The notes beneath the pieces were generated by a model. The model searched no databases. It worked only from the letters and a program-made list of their open reading frames with translations, and had not been told where the DNA came from. 60,149 nucleotides of DNA, taken from the NCBI GenBank assembly GCA_964392725.1, contig CAYMPW010000008.1, positions 1 to 60,149 on the forward strand, given 5' to 3'. The translations under genes and the position numbers were made by a program. This DNA is from CAYMPW01 sp964392725. Its GTDB lineage: Archaea; Thermoplasmatota; Thermoplasmata; Methanomassiliicoccales; Methanomethylophilaceae. This document shows, one piece after another, positions 26,935 through 35,212 of this stretch (its first letter is position 1; every line of letters begins with the position of its first letter).

Positions 26935-28522
26935 TGATATTTTCTACATTGTCGCCGCTATCTTCGTTGCAGCTACCCTTTTCTTGGGATGGTATGGTTA
27001 TAGAAATACCAAGAACAGTGATGATTTCTTATTGGGAAGACATAAAACAAGCCCGGTAATCATTGCATTATCTTACGGCGCAGCTTTCCTCAGCGCATCC
27101 GCAATCGTCGGATTCGGAGGACAGGCAGCACAGTACGGTATGTCTTTGATGTGGTTGGTTTTCCTGAATCTGTTCATGGGATTGGTTGTAGCATTCCTTA
27201 TATTCGGAAAGCGCACCCGTAAATACGCCAAAGCAGAAGGATCTTTCACGTTCTCGGATTTCCTGGGAAAACGTTTCAAATCTCCAACCATAAGATCGTT
27301 TACAGCATTGATCATTCTGATCGGAATGCCGGTTTACTGCGCAGCAGTTCTCCTCGGAGGAGTTAACTTCCTTGCGGTTACCGTAAATCTCGACAGGAAT
27401 GTGGTTCTGCTCGTTCTTTCGTTGATTGTTGCGGTATACGTTACCTACGGCGGTATTGTTGCCGTTATGTACAACGATGCTTTGCAGGCAACAGTTATGT
27501 TCGCAGGTATGGCATTGATTCTTGTAATAACGTACACAACACTCGGAGGAGTTGAAGCAGCACACGAAGGTTTGACCAATCTTTGGGATACCGCCGTTGT
27601 AGAATTCCCCGAACTGTTGGGATCATTGGTATCCGGTGGAATGAACGGTTGGACCGAATTCTCTACATTCGGAAGCGATGTTTGGATGATCGTGGTTACT
27701 ACGTTCCTTTTGGGAGTCGGAGTAGGTGCATTGTCCCAGCCTCAGTTGGTTGTAAGATTCATGTCCGCAAAAAGCGACCGTGATTTGAACAAATCATTGA
27801 TCATCGGAAGTATCTTCATGATGATGATTGTGGGAACCGCATACACCGTAGGAGCTCTTTCGAATCTGTACTTCTACGAGACAACGGGATCTATTGCAAT
27901 CGGAATCACATCAATCGATATGATCATCCCCGAATTCGTTAACCAGATATTCTCTACGGTATCTTTCGGTGACGTCTTCATTGCGGTGTTCGTACTTGCG
28001 GTTCTCTGTGCTTCGATATCCACACTCAGTGCGCTTCTTCACACAATGGGAGCGGCAGGCGGATACGATTTGAGATCCGTATACAATTCAAAGAAGAACA
28101 AGAATCAGATTGATAAGCCATCGTTGAGAGCAAACCGTATCTTTACTTTGGTCATGATGATCGTAGTCGTGGTGTTGGCATACGTTATGCCTAACAACAT
28201 CATTGCGAAAGCAACCTCGATCTTCATGGGATTCACGGCAGCAACTTTGCTCGTACCATACGCATACTCTTTGTTCAGAGACAAACCGGATAAGAATGCC
28301 GCAAAAGTCAGCATTATTTCCGGAGGAGCCGTATGGGGAATATGGGCATTCCTGTTCTGTGACAGTATCACAAAAACATTGGGATACAGCGGTTTGATTT
28401 CAGGAACAACCCTGGCTCATTTGGATCCTTTGATCATTGCGCTTCCGGTTTCGGCAATATCCTTGTTGCTGTACCTTTGGATCAGCAAGAACAAAAACAA
28501 AGAATCCGCTTCCGCGGCTTAA
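26927..28522 (+). CDS. sodium/solute symporter (SSS family)
   Basis: A 531-residue transporter with about thirteen membrane helices. The N-terminus (GWYGYRNTKNSDDFLLGRHKTSPVIIALSYGAAFLSASAIVGFGGQAAQYG) is the classic SSS signature, and GVGVGALSQPQLVVRFMSAKSDRDLNKSL marks the middle. The family uses the sodium gradient to import solutes such as proline, pantothenate or carboxylates; the substrate is not evident. ATG 26927 is preferred over the in-frame GTG 26918 and ATG 26921 because AGGTGAT lies at the right distance, and it overlaps the accessory protein gene. Confidence 0.92.
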   Translation: MNNDIFYIVAAIFVAATLFLGWYGYRNTKNSDDFLLGRHKTSPVIIALSYGAAFLSASAIVGFGGQAAQYGMSLMWLVFLNLFMGLVVAFLIFGKRTRKYAKAEGSFTFSDFLGKRFKSPTIRSFTALIILIGMPVYCAAVLLGGVNFLAVTVNLDRNVVLLVLSLIVAVYVTYGGIVAVMYNDALQATVMFAGMALILVITYTTLGGVEAAHEGLTNLWDTAVVEFPELLGSLVSGGMNGWTEFSTFGSDVWMIVVTTFLLGVGVGALSQPQLVVRFMSAKSDRDLNKSLIIGSIFMMMIVGTAYTVGALSNLYFYETTGSIAIGITSIDMIIPEFVNQIFSTVSFGDVFIAVFVLAVLCASISTLSALLHTMGAAGGYDLRSVYNSKKNKNQIDKPSLRANRIFTLVMMIVVVVLAYVMPNNIIAKATSIFMGFTAATLLVPYAYSLFRDKPDKNAAKVSIISGGAVWGIWAFLFCDSITKTLGYSGLISGTTLAHLDPLIIALPVSAISLLLYLWISKNKNKESASAA

Positions 28523-28533
28523 ACAAAACAATA

Positions 28534-28563
28534 CCTTCCGGAATTGCTCCGGAAGGGTTTTTT
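28534..28563 (+). terminator. strong intrinsic terminator
   Basis: CCTTCCGGA (28534-28542) pairs with TCCGGAAGG (28548-28556) over a five-base loop, followed by six T. It ends the symporter transcript, only a few bases from the convergent flavoprotein gene. Confidence 0.85.
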
Positions 28564-28565
28564 CT

Positions 28566-29723
28566 TTAATTCAAAGATTCTGCGAGAACTTTGAGTTTCT
28601 CGATTGTTTCTTCTTTAACGGAAGATTTTATCGTAACCGTTGGATCAACGATTTCAATATTATCCAAAGAACCGAGAGCATCTTTGATGTGTTTTCCGGC
28701 AACAGGACCCCAAGTTCCGTTCTCTATCACTCCGACTTTGCGGTTGCAATAGTTCTTTGCTTTGAGTCTGATTAAAAACAAATCCATCGCGGGAAGTATT
28801 CCGCCGTCGTATGTTGAACAGGCAAGAACCATTCTGTCATATCTGAAAGCTTCAGCCAATGCGTAAGAGTGGTGAACTCTGTTCAAATCGCAGATTGTAG
28901 CTTCTACGCCTTTTTCTTCAAGAATGGATGCCAATTCCACTGCGGCTTCTCCGGTATTTCCGTGAATCGAAGCGTATGCGATGAAAACCCCTTTGGTTTC
29001 CGGTTCGTAGTTGGCCCAGGTTTTGTATAAACCCAAATAGTGCGATAAATCTGAATCAAGAACGGGGCCGTGGAGAGGACAGATTACTTTAATCTCTAAG
29101 TCTGAAATCTTTTCAAAAAGATTCAGAACCTTCGGTCCGTATTTTCCTACGATGTTGTAGTAATAACGTCTTGCTTCGTCATCCCAAGGTTCGTTTGTTT
29201 CGGATGATCCGAACTTTCCGAATGCATCTGCGGTAAAGAGTATTTTTTCTTTTGAATCATACACTACCATAACTTCCGGCCAATGAACCATGGGTGCGGT
29301 ATAGAAAGTAAGTTCACGGTCTTCGAGATTTAATTTTTCTCCGTCTTCGACAACGACTCTTCTGTCTTCGTAAGATTCACCGAAGAATTGTTCGATCATG
29401 GTGAAGGTTTTCTTGTTTCCCACGATTTTCATATTGGGATATTTTTCCATCGCCAAAGCGATATTTGACGAATGATCGGGTTCCATATGAGAAACAACAA
29501 GAAAGTCCGGTATGTCGGATCCGAGAATTTCATCAAGATACTCGAACCAAGTTGTTCCTGCCGTTGCGTCGACCGTATCTAAAATTGCAATCTTCTTACC
29601 TTTGACAACGTAAGAATTGTAGGTTACTCCGTTTTGTACGGGATATTGTCCTTCGAATAAATCAATTTCAACATCATCCACCGTAGCACAGAATATCGAA
29701 TCGGTAACTTTTATCACACTCAT
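28566..29723 (-). CDS. fprA: A-type flavoprotein (flavodiiron protein, FprA-like)
   Basis: A 385-residue enzyme with an N-terminal metallo-beta-lactamase-like domain and a C-terminal flavodoxin domain. All diiron ligands are visible: H-x-E-x-D-H in VSHMEPDHSS, His in MVHWPE, Asp in FTADAFG and His in CPLHGPV. The FMN loop is IAYASIHGNTGEAA. In methanogens these proteins are F420H2 oxidases that reduce oxygen to water and so protect the anaerobe; some family members reduce nitric oxide. The start at 29723 (MSVIKV) is chosen because AGGTGG lies just before it; an in-frame ATG six codons upstream is less likely. Confidence 0.93.
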   Translation of the reverse strand: MSVIKVTDSIFCATVDDVEIDLFEGQYPVQNGVTYNSYVVKGKKIAILDTVDATAGTTWFEYLDEILGSDIPDFLVVSHMEPDHSSNIALAMEKYPNMKIVGNKKTFTMIEQFFGESYEDRRVVVEDGEKLNLEDRELTFYTAPMVHWPEVMVVYDSKEKILFTADAFGKFGSSETNEPWDDEARRYYYNIVGKYGPKVLNLFEKISDLEIKVICPLHGPVLDSDLSHYLGLYKTWANYEPETKGVFIAYASIHGNTGEAAVELASILEEKGVEATICDLNRVHHSYALAEAFRYDRMVLACSTYDGGILPAMDLFLIRLKAKNYCNRKVGVIENGTWGPVAGKHIKDALGSLDNIEIVDPTVTIKSSVKEETIEKLKVLAESLN

Positions 29724-29802
29724 ATTTCCACCTAAATACAATTAGGATTTCATGGGATATAAGGAATGTTGCATCGGCTTATATCCCATGAGTAAAAATT
29801 CT

Positions 29803-31731
29803 TTAGTTTGAACAATCGGAACATCCGCAGGAGTGTTCTTTTCTATATTCTTTCATTTTGTCCGCACCTTTGTTTCTGTTCCAATAGAACGCAAGAGTAA
29901 GCGAGTTGAGAACAACAAGAATCGCTCCTATGTTGTGGACCAATGCACCGGTTACCGGATCCAATACATTCATGAAAGACAATCCCAAGGCAACAAAGTT
30001 GAGGATGATCGAAATTGCAATGTTTACATTAATTTTTCTGGAAGTTTTTCTGCAGAATTCGATTGTCTGGGGAACTCTTACCGTTCCTCCGCTCATGATG
30101 ACCGCATCCGCAGATTCGATTACAACATCGCTTCCTCTTATCCCCATTCCGATACTTACGAAAGCGGATTTCATTGCGGGAGAGTCGTTAATACCGTCTC
30201 CGACCATGCAAACTTTTTCTCCGTCCTTTCCGAGTTTTCTGAGTTCGTTAAGTTTGTCTTCGGGTTTGCATTCACCGATGAATTCATCTGTTCCCACGAT
30301 TTTGGAAACATTCTCGGTAACTTCTTTTCTGTCTCCGGAAAGAATTTTTGTTTTGATTCCCATTTTTCTGAGTTTGGAAATAGCGTGAACGGATCCTTTT
30401 CTTATTATATCGTCTAATTCTATGGATCCCAACACAACGTTGTTTTCCGCTACGAAAATGGTTGTTTTCGCACTTGTGATTTCAGGAATTTCAGAACCGA
30501 TGGATTTCATTAAATCCACGTTTCCAACATGATATTCGTTTCCGTCAAAAGTAGCTTTGACTCCGATTCCCTCAATCATTTCAAAGGAGTCCGGCTCTTC
30601 GATGGAATCTTCGAATTTTTCCATGTATTCGTTAACAATGGATTTCGCCAAAGGGTGTTGGGATCTGAGTTCTGTTCTGGCTGTTATCTTAAGCAATTCG
30701 TCTTCGGTTTTGGTTCCATAGATGTTAATATTGGAAATCTTGAGAGTACCTTCGGTCAAAGTTCCCGTTTTATCGAATACAACCGAAGAAACCTTCGCCA
30801 ATCTTTCAACGGTTTCTCCGTTTTTAATCAAAACACCAGCGGAAGATGCGGTACCTATTGCCGCGGTAATCGCGGTAGGTGTCGCAAGCAAAAGAGAACA
30901 GGGGCAGAATACGACGAGAACGGTAACCGCCATGATGTAATTCTGGGTAAACACCGCAGCTCCGATTGCACATAACAAGGCTGTAACAATCATCACCTGC
31001 GATACTTTTTCCATTTTCTCTATGATCGGAATTCTATCGTTTTCGGCGCTTTTCAAAAGTCTGACGATATTCATCATCGTACTGTCTTCGGGCTTTTTCT
31101 CAACAACAAAATCAAAAGATCCGAATGTGTTTATGGATCCGCTGCTGACTTTATCGCCAATCGAAACTTTGATGGGAAGGGATTCTCCCGTAATCATGGA
31201 TGCATCGGTTTCTCCGTTTCCTTCAACGATTTTACCGTCGGCCATAATCATGTCGCCTGTTCTTATTCTTACGACATCTCCGATGTTCAAAGAATCGGTT
31301 TCCACGGTTTCTTCTCCTTTGGAAGTGATTCTGTTCGCGGTTTTAGGGTTAAGGGAAATCAGAGAAGAAATTCCGTCTCTGGTTCTGGAAGTTGCATATT
31401 CTTCTATCAATTCTCCCGCAGACATAATTACGGCGATTTCTCCCGCGGCAAAAGGTTCGTTGATTAAACATGCAGCTATAATACCGATGGAAACCAAAGT
31501 TTCCGTGTTGATTTTTCTGAATTCGATGGAATCTTTTACGGATCCGTAGATTATCGGCAATCCGCAAATCGCAACCACGATCCAAGATAAACCTCCAAAC
31601 GGTAAAAGTTTGAAGAAATCGATAATCAGAAGTGCTACGGATATGGAAATAATCAATATGGGAAACGCAACGTCTTCTTTCTCTTCGTGAGAAATTTTGC
31701 ACGTACCGTGATTGTTACAACTGCAAGCCAT
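29803..31731 (-). CDS. heavy-metal P1B-type ATPase (probably copper export)
   Basis: A 642-residue metal pump. Motifs in order: TGES (181-184), CPCS in the membrane (276-279), the phosphorylation site DKTGTLT (Asp320), the HP pair (359-360) and GDGINDSPA in the hinge. The N-terminus is short, with CSC and CxxxH-like metal-binding residues instead of a full metal-binding domain, and the C-terminus is cysteine-rich (HSCGCSDCS). The last membrane part (HNIGAILVVLNS) is not the classic CopA pattern, so zinc or cadmium cannot be ruled out from the pump alone; the CsoR partner favours Cu(I). Transcription probably starts at or beside the ATG. Confidence 0.88.
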   Translation of the reverse strand: MACSCNNHGTCKISHEEKEDVAFPILIISISVALLIIDFFKLLPFGGLSWIVVAICGLPIIYGSVKDSIEFRKINTETLVSIGIIAACLINEPFAAGEIAVIMSAGELIEEYATSRTRDGISSLISLNPKTANRITSKGEETVETDSLNIGDVVRIRTGDMIMADGKIVEGNGETDASMITGESLPIKVSIGDKVSSGSINTFGSFDFVVEKKPEDSTMMNIVRLLKSAENDRIPIIEKMEKVSQVMIVTALLCAIGAAVFTQNYIMAVTVLVVFCPCSLLLATPTAITAAIGTASSAGVLIKNGETVERLAKVSSVVFDKTGTLTEGTLKISNINIYGTKTEDELLKITARTELRSQHPLAKSIVNEYMEKFEDSIEEPDSFEMIEGIGVKATFDGNEYHVGNVDLMKSIGSEIPEITSAKTTIFVAENNVVLGSIELDDIIRKGSVHAISKLRKMGIKTKILSGDRKEVTENVSKIVGTDEFIGECKPEDKLNELRKLGKDGEKVCMVGDGINDSPAMKSAFVSIGMGIRGSDVVIESADAVIMSGGTVRVPQTIEFCRKTSRKINVNIAISIILNFVALGLSFMNVLDPVTGALVHNIGAILVVLNSLTLAFYWNRNKGADKMKEYRKEHSCGCSDCSN

Positions 31732-31732
31732 G

Positions 31733-31761
31733 ATACCCCATGGGGGTATGGGGTATATGAA
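31733..31761 (-). promoter_or_regulatory. CsoR-type operator and TATA box of the metal ATPase
   Basis: ATACCCC (31733-31739) and GGGGTAT (31743-31749) form a perfect palindrome with a three-base centre, and a third GGGGTAT half-site follows at 31750-31756. On the minus strand TTCATATA (31754-31761) lies about 26 bases before the ATG at 31731, so transcription should start at the ATG and the operator fills the gap between TATA box and start. Repressor bound here would block initiation directly. Confidence 0.7.
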
Positions 31762-31770
31762 TTATTCGCC

Positions 31771-32046
31771 TTAATTGATTTTGGAAAATTGTTCGATTGC
31801 TTTGGCCAATTTATCTATGGTTTCTTCGGAATCGCCGCTTTTCAAACCATCCAAAACGCAATGGTGAAGGTGACCCTCCAAAATAATCTGCGCAACTTTG
31901 TTCAATGCGCTTTTTGCCGCGTTGATTTGAATAAGAATATCTTCGCAGGGAACATCTTCGTCGATCATGCGATCGATGCCGGAAACCTGACCGTTTATTT
32001 TCTTGAGTCTGAGGTGGAGTTTATCCGCATCCATGCATTGTTTCAT
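31771..32046 (-). CDS. csoR: CsoR-family copper-sensing repressor
   Basis: A 91-residue, all-helical DUF156 protein (87 residues if started at the second methionine, 32034). It has the Cu(I)-sensing triad: Cys in VPCED, and His and Cys in GHLHHC, with spacings of 25 and 4 residues, the same as Cys36/His61/Cys65 of the Mycobacterium CsoR. Nickel- or formaldehyde-sensing relatives use different ligands. Apo-CsoR binds G-tract palindromes and lets go when loaded with copper. It lies directly upstream of the metal ATPase, whose start carries such a palindrome. A weaker ATACCC/GGGATAG site overlaps its own start, suggesting self-control. Confidence 0.9.
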   Translation of the reverse strand: MKQCMDADKLHLRLKKINGQVSGIDRMIDEDVPCEDILIQINAAKSALNKVAQIILEGHLHHCVLDGLKSGDSEETIDKLAKAIEQFSKIN

Positions 32047-32156
32047 ACCCTTGGGATAGTTTTCCTATATATTCAATCTACCGTATGTTTCAGATAGAAT
32101 TTTTCAATGCATTCATAGGAATTTAATTAAAGAAAAAGAATGATTCAAAAGAGCCT

Positions 32157-33392
32157 ATGGAAGAAATCGGATATTTGATGCTGCAGATATTTTTGCTGTT
32201 GTTTATGGCGGAAGTATTGGGAAAATTATTGAAGAAAATCAATATGCCGGAAATGGTAGGATACATTATTGCAGGTATCATTTTCGTTAATCTTTCCATA
32301 TTCGTACCTGAATTCGGTACGTTGCTTGATTTTAACATATACGAAGTGGAAGCCGACAAGAATCATTTCCTTAATGTAATGGGACAGGTCGGTTTGGTAT
32401 TCCTGATGTTTGGAATAGGTTTGAAAACCCGTTTGGACGAATTGATAGGAATAGGAAAAACCGCAATTATTGTTGCGTTAATCAGTATTATTTTACCATT
32501 CATTGGAGGTTTTTCAATATATTTCCTGTTTGGAAACGATCCGAATGTTGCAATCATGCTCGGTACCGCATTGTTCGCTTCGTCTACAACAATCACGGTA
32601 AACATTCTGAAATTCTATGAGATGTCGGAAACCAAAGAAGGTAAGCTGATTATCGGAGTTTCTATTTTGGTCGATATAATATGTCTTATTCTTTTGGCCG
32701 TAAACACGGGAATCGTATCTCCCGTTCACGAACATTCTTTGTGGATGAACATTGCGGTCATAGTAGCATTCATTGTTTTGGTATTCTTTTCCATATACAG
32801 ATCTTCGAAGAACATGGATAAAAAAGAGGAGATTATCGGACGGTTCAACATTACTCTCAACGATATCAAAAAAGAGATGTTTATTGTCGCAATCGTGGTT
32901 TGTTTCGGATTGACGGCATGTTCGTATCTTGTGGGTTTGTCGGGAATCGTAGGAGCTTTCTTGGCGGGAATGTATTTTGCCGAGTTCGAGAGTTCTTCCC
33001 ATATTATAGAAAAATTCGATACGTTAACCAGATTCCTGCTTCCGTTCTTCTTCATTTACGTAGGATTGCGTTTGCATTTCGATGTTATGGGAATAAATTC
33101 TTTGATACTTGCGGTAATTTTGGTTGTAGTTGCTTTGGTAACAAAATATGCCGGAGCATACTTGGGATACATGATTTGTAAAACGGAAAAGAACTTCGCA
33201 TCTTTCGCATCCGCATGCGTAATGGCAAGAGGGGATATCGCGATTATCGTTGCAACCTTAGCATATGGATTAGGTTTGTTTTCCACGGATCTTTACGCTG
33301 CGGTAATTATTATGGCCGTAATCACACAGATACTGGCACCTATATTCATCAACAAAATCTATAAAAAATCCAATTTGCCGGAATCGGTTTGA
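32157..33392 (+). CDS. CPA2-family cation:proton antiporter
   Basis: A 411-residue membrane protein with about twelve helices, matching the monovalent cation:proton antiporter-2 family (Kef/NapA type). Typical pieces are KINMPEMVGYIIAGI near the start, a long GLVFLMFGIGLKTRLDEL stretch, ALFASSTTITVNILKF in the core, and GIVGAFLAGMYFAE. No RCK/TrkA nucleotide-binding domain follows, so regulation differs from KefB or KefC. A TATA-like TTTAATTAA about 30 bases upstream suggests an almost leaderless transcript. Sodium or potassium exchange for protons is likely; the ion is not certain. Confidence 0.88.
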   Translation: MEEIGYLMLQIFLLLFMAEVLGKLLKKINMPEMVGYIIAGIIFVNLSIFVPEFGTLLDFNIYEVEADKNHFLNVMGQVGLVFLMFGIGLKTRLDELIGIGKTAIIVALISIILPFIGGFSIYFLFGNDPNVAIMLGTALFASSTTITVNILKFYEMSETKEGKLIIGVSILVDIICLILLAVNTGIVSPVHEHSLWMNIAVIVAFIVLVFFSIYRSSKNMDKKEEIIGRFNITLNDIKKEMFIVAIVVCFGLTACSYLVGLSGIVGAFLAGMYFAEFESSSHIIEKFDTLTRFLLPFFFIYVGLRLHFDVMGINSLILAVILVVVALVTKYAGAYLGYMICKTEKNFASFASACVMARGDIAIIVATLAYGLGLFSTDLYAAVIIMAVITQILAPIFINKIYKKSNLPESV

Positions 33393-33406
33393 TAATAAAT
33401 AAAAAT

Positions 33407-33428
33407 GGGGGATTTCCCCCGGTTTTGT
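33407..33428. terminator. bidirectional terminator
   Basis: GGGGG (33407-33411) and CCCCC (33416-33420) around a four-base loop, with T-rich sequence on the plus side and A-rich sequence before it. It separates two convergent genes. Confidence 0.7.
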
Positions 33429-33437
33429 TTATACGGA

Positions 33438-34577
33438 TTAGTATGTGGTCACGGTCGAAATATATTTTCCGTCTTCGAATTCCCATGCTGTTGTCGTTAA
33501 AGTTCCTTCATCGATAGTTCCGACAACATGAATATTCACACCATCGCATACGTATGCCATAATAACTGAATCTCCGAATATGAATCCCCTGACGGCACAG
33601 TCTTTGCCCATATGCGATACGTTTCCGGTTACCATTCTTCCGTTTTGTAAATCAAAGGTTAAGATGGATTCATTCGGATTATCTATGATCTTTGATTCGG
33701 ATGCGGCGGATTCCGCGACTTTTGATTTGGTTGATTTCCACGTGGTTCCTTCCAAATCCAGGATTTCACTTTTAATTTCGGCTCCGTCACGCGAATACTG
33801 ACGATCGACTACCACAACATCTCCGATTGTTCCTGTTATTACGGACTCCATCGTAGTACACATGATCAAATCGTTTCCATCGGTATACAGCATCCAATTT
33901 TCTCCTGCGACGTAAAACATCGCAGTAACGTATCCGGAAGTTTTTTCATAGAAGAAAACGCCGTTAAAGTCCAGAGGAACAATCTTGTTTCCGACAACCT
34001 GTTCCTGTGTTCCTTTGAATAACATTCCATCCTGCTGGGTAATTTTTACGTTTTCTCCCGAGAGTTGTTTTACAGCACCTTCCGCGAGTCTAACGGCTTC
34101 GTATGCTTTCCAATCACCCTTTATATCCATGGCATCAACCGCTTTGTATTGGGTTGAAGAATCTTTGGAATATGCCGCAAATACAACTCTGGATTCGTTG
34201 TTTACGACTTCGGAAAAGGATGCATACATGATTTTGCTATCAATATATCCCGTAAGATACGATTTTATTCCGCCGTATACCCCGTAGAATTTCAGCATAC
34301 CGTCAACATACGTTCCGGATACGGGAGAATCTTTAAAGAGTCCGGTAAAAACACCGTCTTTTTCATCTTTTATTTCAATGGTGTATTTATCTACATCAAT
34401 ATCTTCGGTATTTGTTGATTCATATGTGCCATCACGATATACTTCGTAATAGATTTGGTGCCATGTTCCTTCCAGTTCTTCGTTTTCCGAATTATTGTTC
34501 GGCATAAAAATGTAAGAACAGATCAAGATGGCAACCACGCACACTGCAATAATGCCAGCTAGTGTTTTGTTATCCAT
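33438..34577 (-). CDS. membrane-anchored surface protein, three lipocalin-like repeats
   Basis: A 379-residue protein with an N-terminal membrane anchor (MDNKTLAGIIAVCVVAILICSYIF). The rest is all-beta and appears to contain three units of about 120 residues, each opening with a Gly-x-Trp motif (EGTWHQIY near 36, KGDWKAYE near 155, EGTTWKST near 277) and carrying matching strands such as DGVFTGLF / DGMLFKGTQ / NGRMVTGNV. This looks like a tandem lipocalin-like or similar barrel, but no known family is recognised. The same MDNKTL opening occurs in the 39163-39843 protein. A TTTAAATAG box about 29 bases upstream indicates a nearly leaderless message. Function is unknown. Confidence 0.7.
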   Translation of the reverse strand: MDNKTLAGIIAVCVVAILICSYIFMPNNNSENEELEGTWHQIYYEVYRDGTYESTNTEDIDVDKYTIEIKDEKDGVFTGLFKDSPVSGTYVDGMLKFYGVYGGIKSYLTGYIDSKIMYASFSEVVNNESRVVFAAYSKDSSTQYKAVDAMDIKGDWKAYEAVRLAEGAVKQLSGENVKITQQDGMLFKGTQEQVVGNKIVPLDFNGVFFYEKTSGYVTAMFYVAGENWMLYTDGNDLIMCTTMESVITGTIGDVVVVDRQYSRDGAEIKSEILDLEGTTWKSTKSKVAESAASESKIIDNPNESILTFDLQNGRMVTGNVSHMGKDCAVRGFIFGDSVIMAYVCDGVNIHVVGTIDEGTLTTTAWEFEDGKYISTVTTY

Positions 34578-34711
34578 GGGAATAATATCTGCGCGGATGC
34601 TATTTAAATATTATTTCAATCAGAATTCCGAGTGTTTGTTTAAATTGTGTTTTGTAAAGGAATGAAAAGAAAAGGTAAAAAGTTTGATGATGTTTTAAGT
34701 CTTTTTGGAAA

Positions 34712-34987
34712 TCATTCGGTTTCGGCAAGCATCATTATGGACATGGCCATCTGCATGCCCCTTCCCTTGTCGTTGGGATCCATTGCATTCATGTCTGCGA
34801 TATTCTTTTGGAATTTTGCTATGGCGTCATCCCATTTGTCATCGGGTATGTCGCACAATTCTACGGGATCTTCGCCGACGGGTTCGTTTGTAAACAGGAG
34901 TGTGTCTCCTGATAGGCACAAGTAATCTTTTCTTCCGCCTTCAAGGCCTTCGATAGTTTTGTTACTAATCAGTTCTAATTGTATCAT
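34712..34987 (-). CDS. hypothetical 91-residue protein
   Basis: A small acidic, probably cytoplasmic protein with no signal peptide or membrane helix. It ends in a methionine-rich helix (GMQMAMSIMMLAETE). An excellent ribosome binding site (TAGGAGGAATAA) lies seven bases before the ATG, and codon use matches its neighbours, so it is a real gene. No family or motif is recognised and it has no obvious operon partner. Confidence 0.7.
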   Translation of the reverse strand: MIQLELISNKTIEGLEGGRKDYLCLSGDTLLFTNEPVGEDPVELCDIPDDKWDDAIAKFQKNIADMNAMDPNDKGRGMQMAMSIMMLAETE

Positions 34988-35212
34988 ATTTATTCCTCCT
35001 AGAATTTATGCGTAAGGTGAATAAAGATTCACTTAGATAGTATTTAATTGTGATTGTGGCTGGATTTTATCCATGGTTTGTCGGGATGGAGGGTGTTGAT
35101 TTTTTCACATAATTCCTACGAGTAGTTGGAGTCGATGTTGGTTTATTTTGGAATATGTTGTATATTTCACAGTAAACAAATATATTCTCATTCATACATA
35201 TTCCATATGCAC

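Noticed and set aside
29833..30975. Plus-strand frames opposite the metal ATPase
   Set aside because: Antisense of a protein with all P-type ATPase motifs; low-complexity content only.
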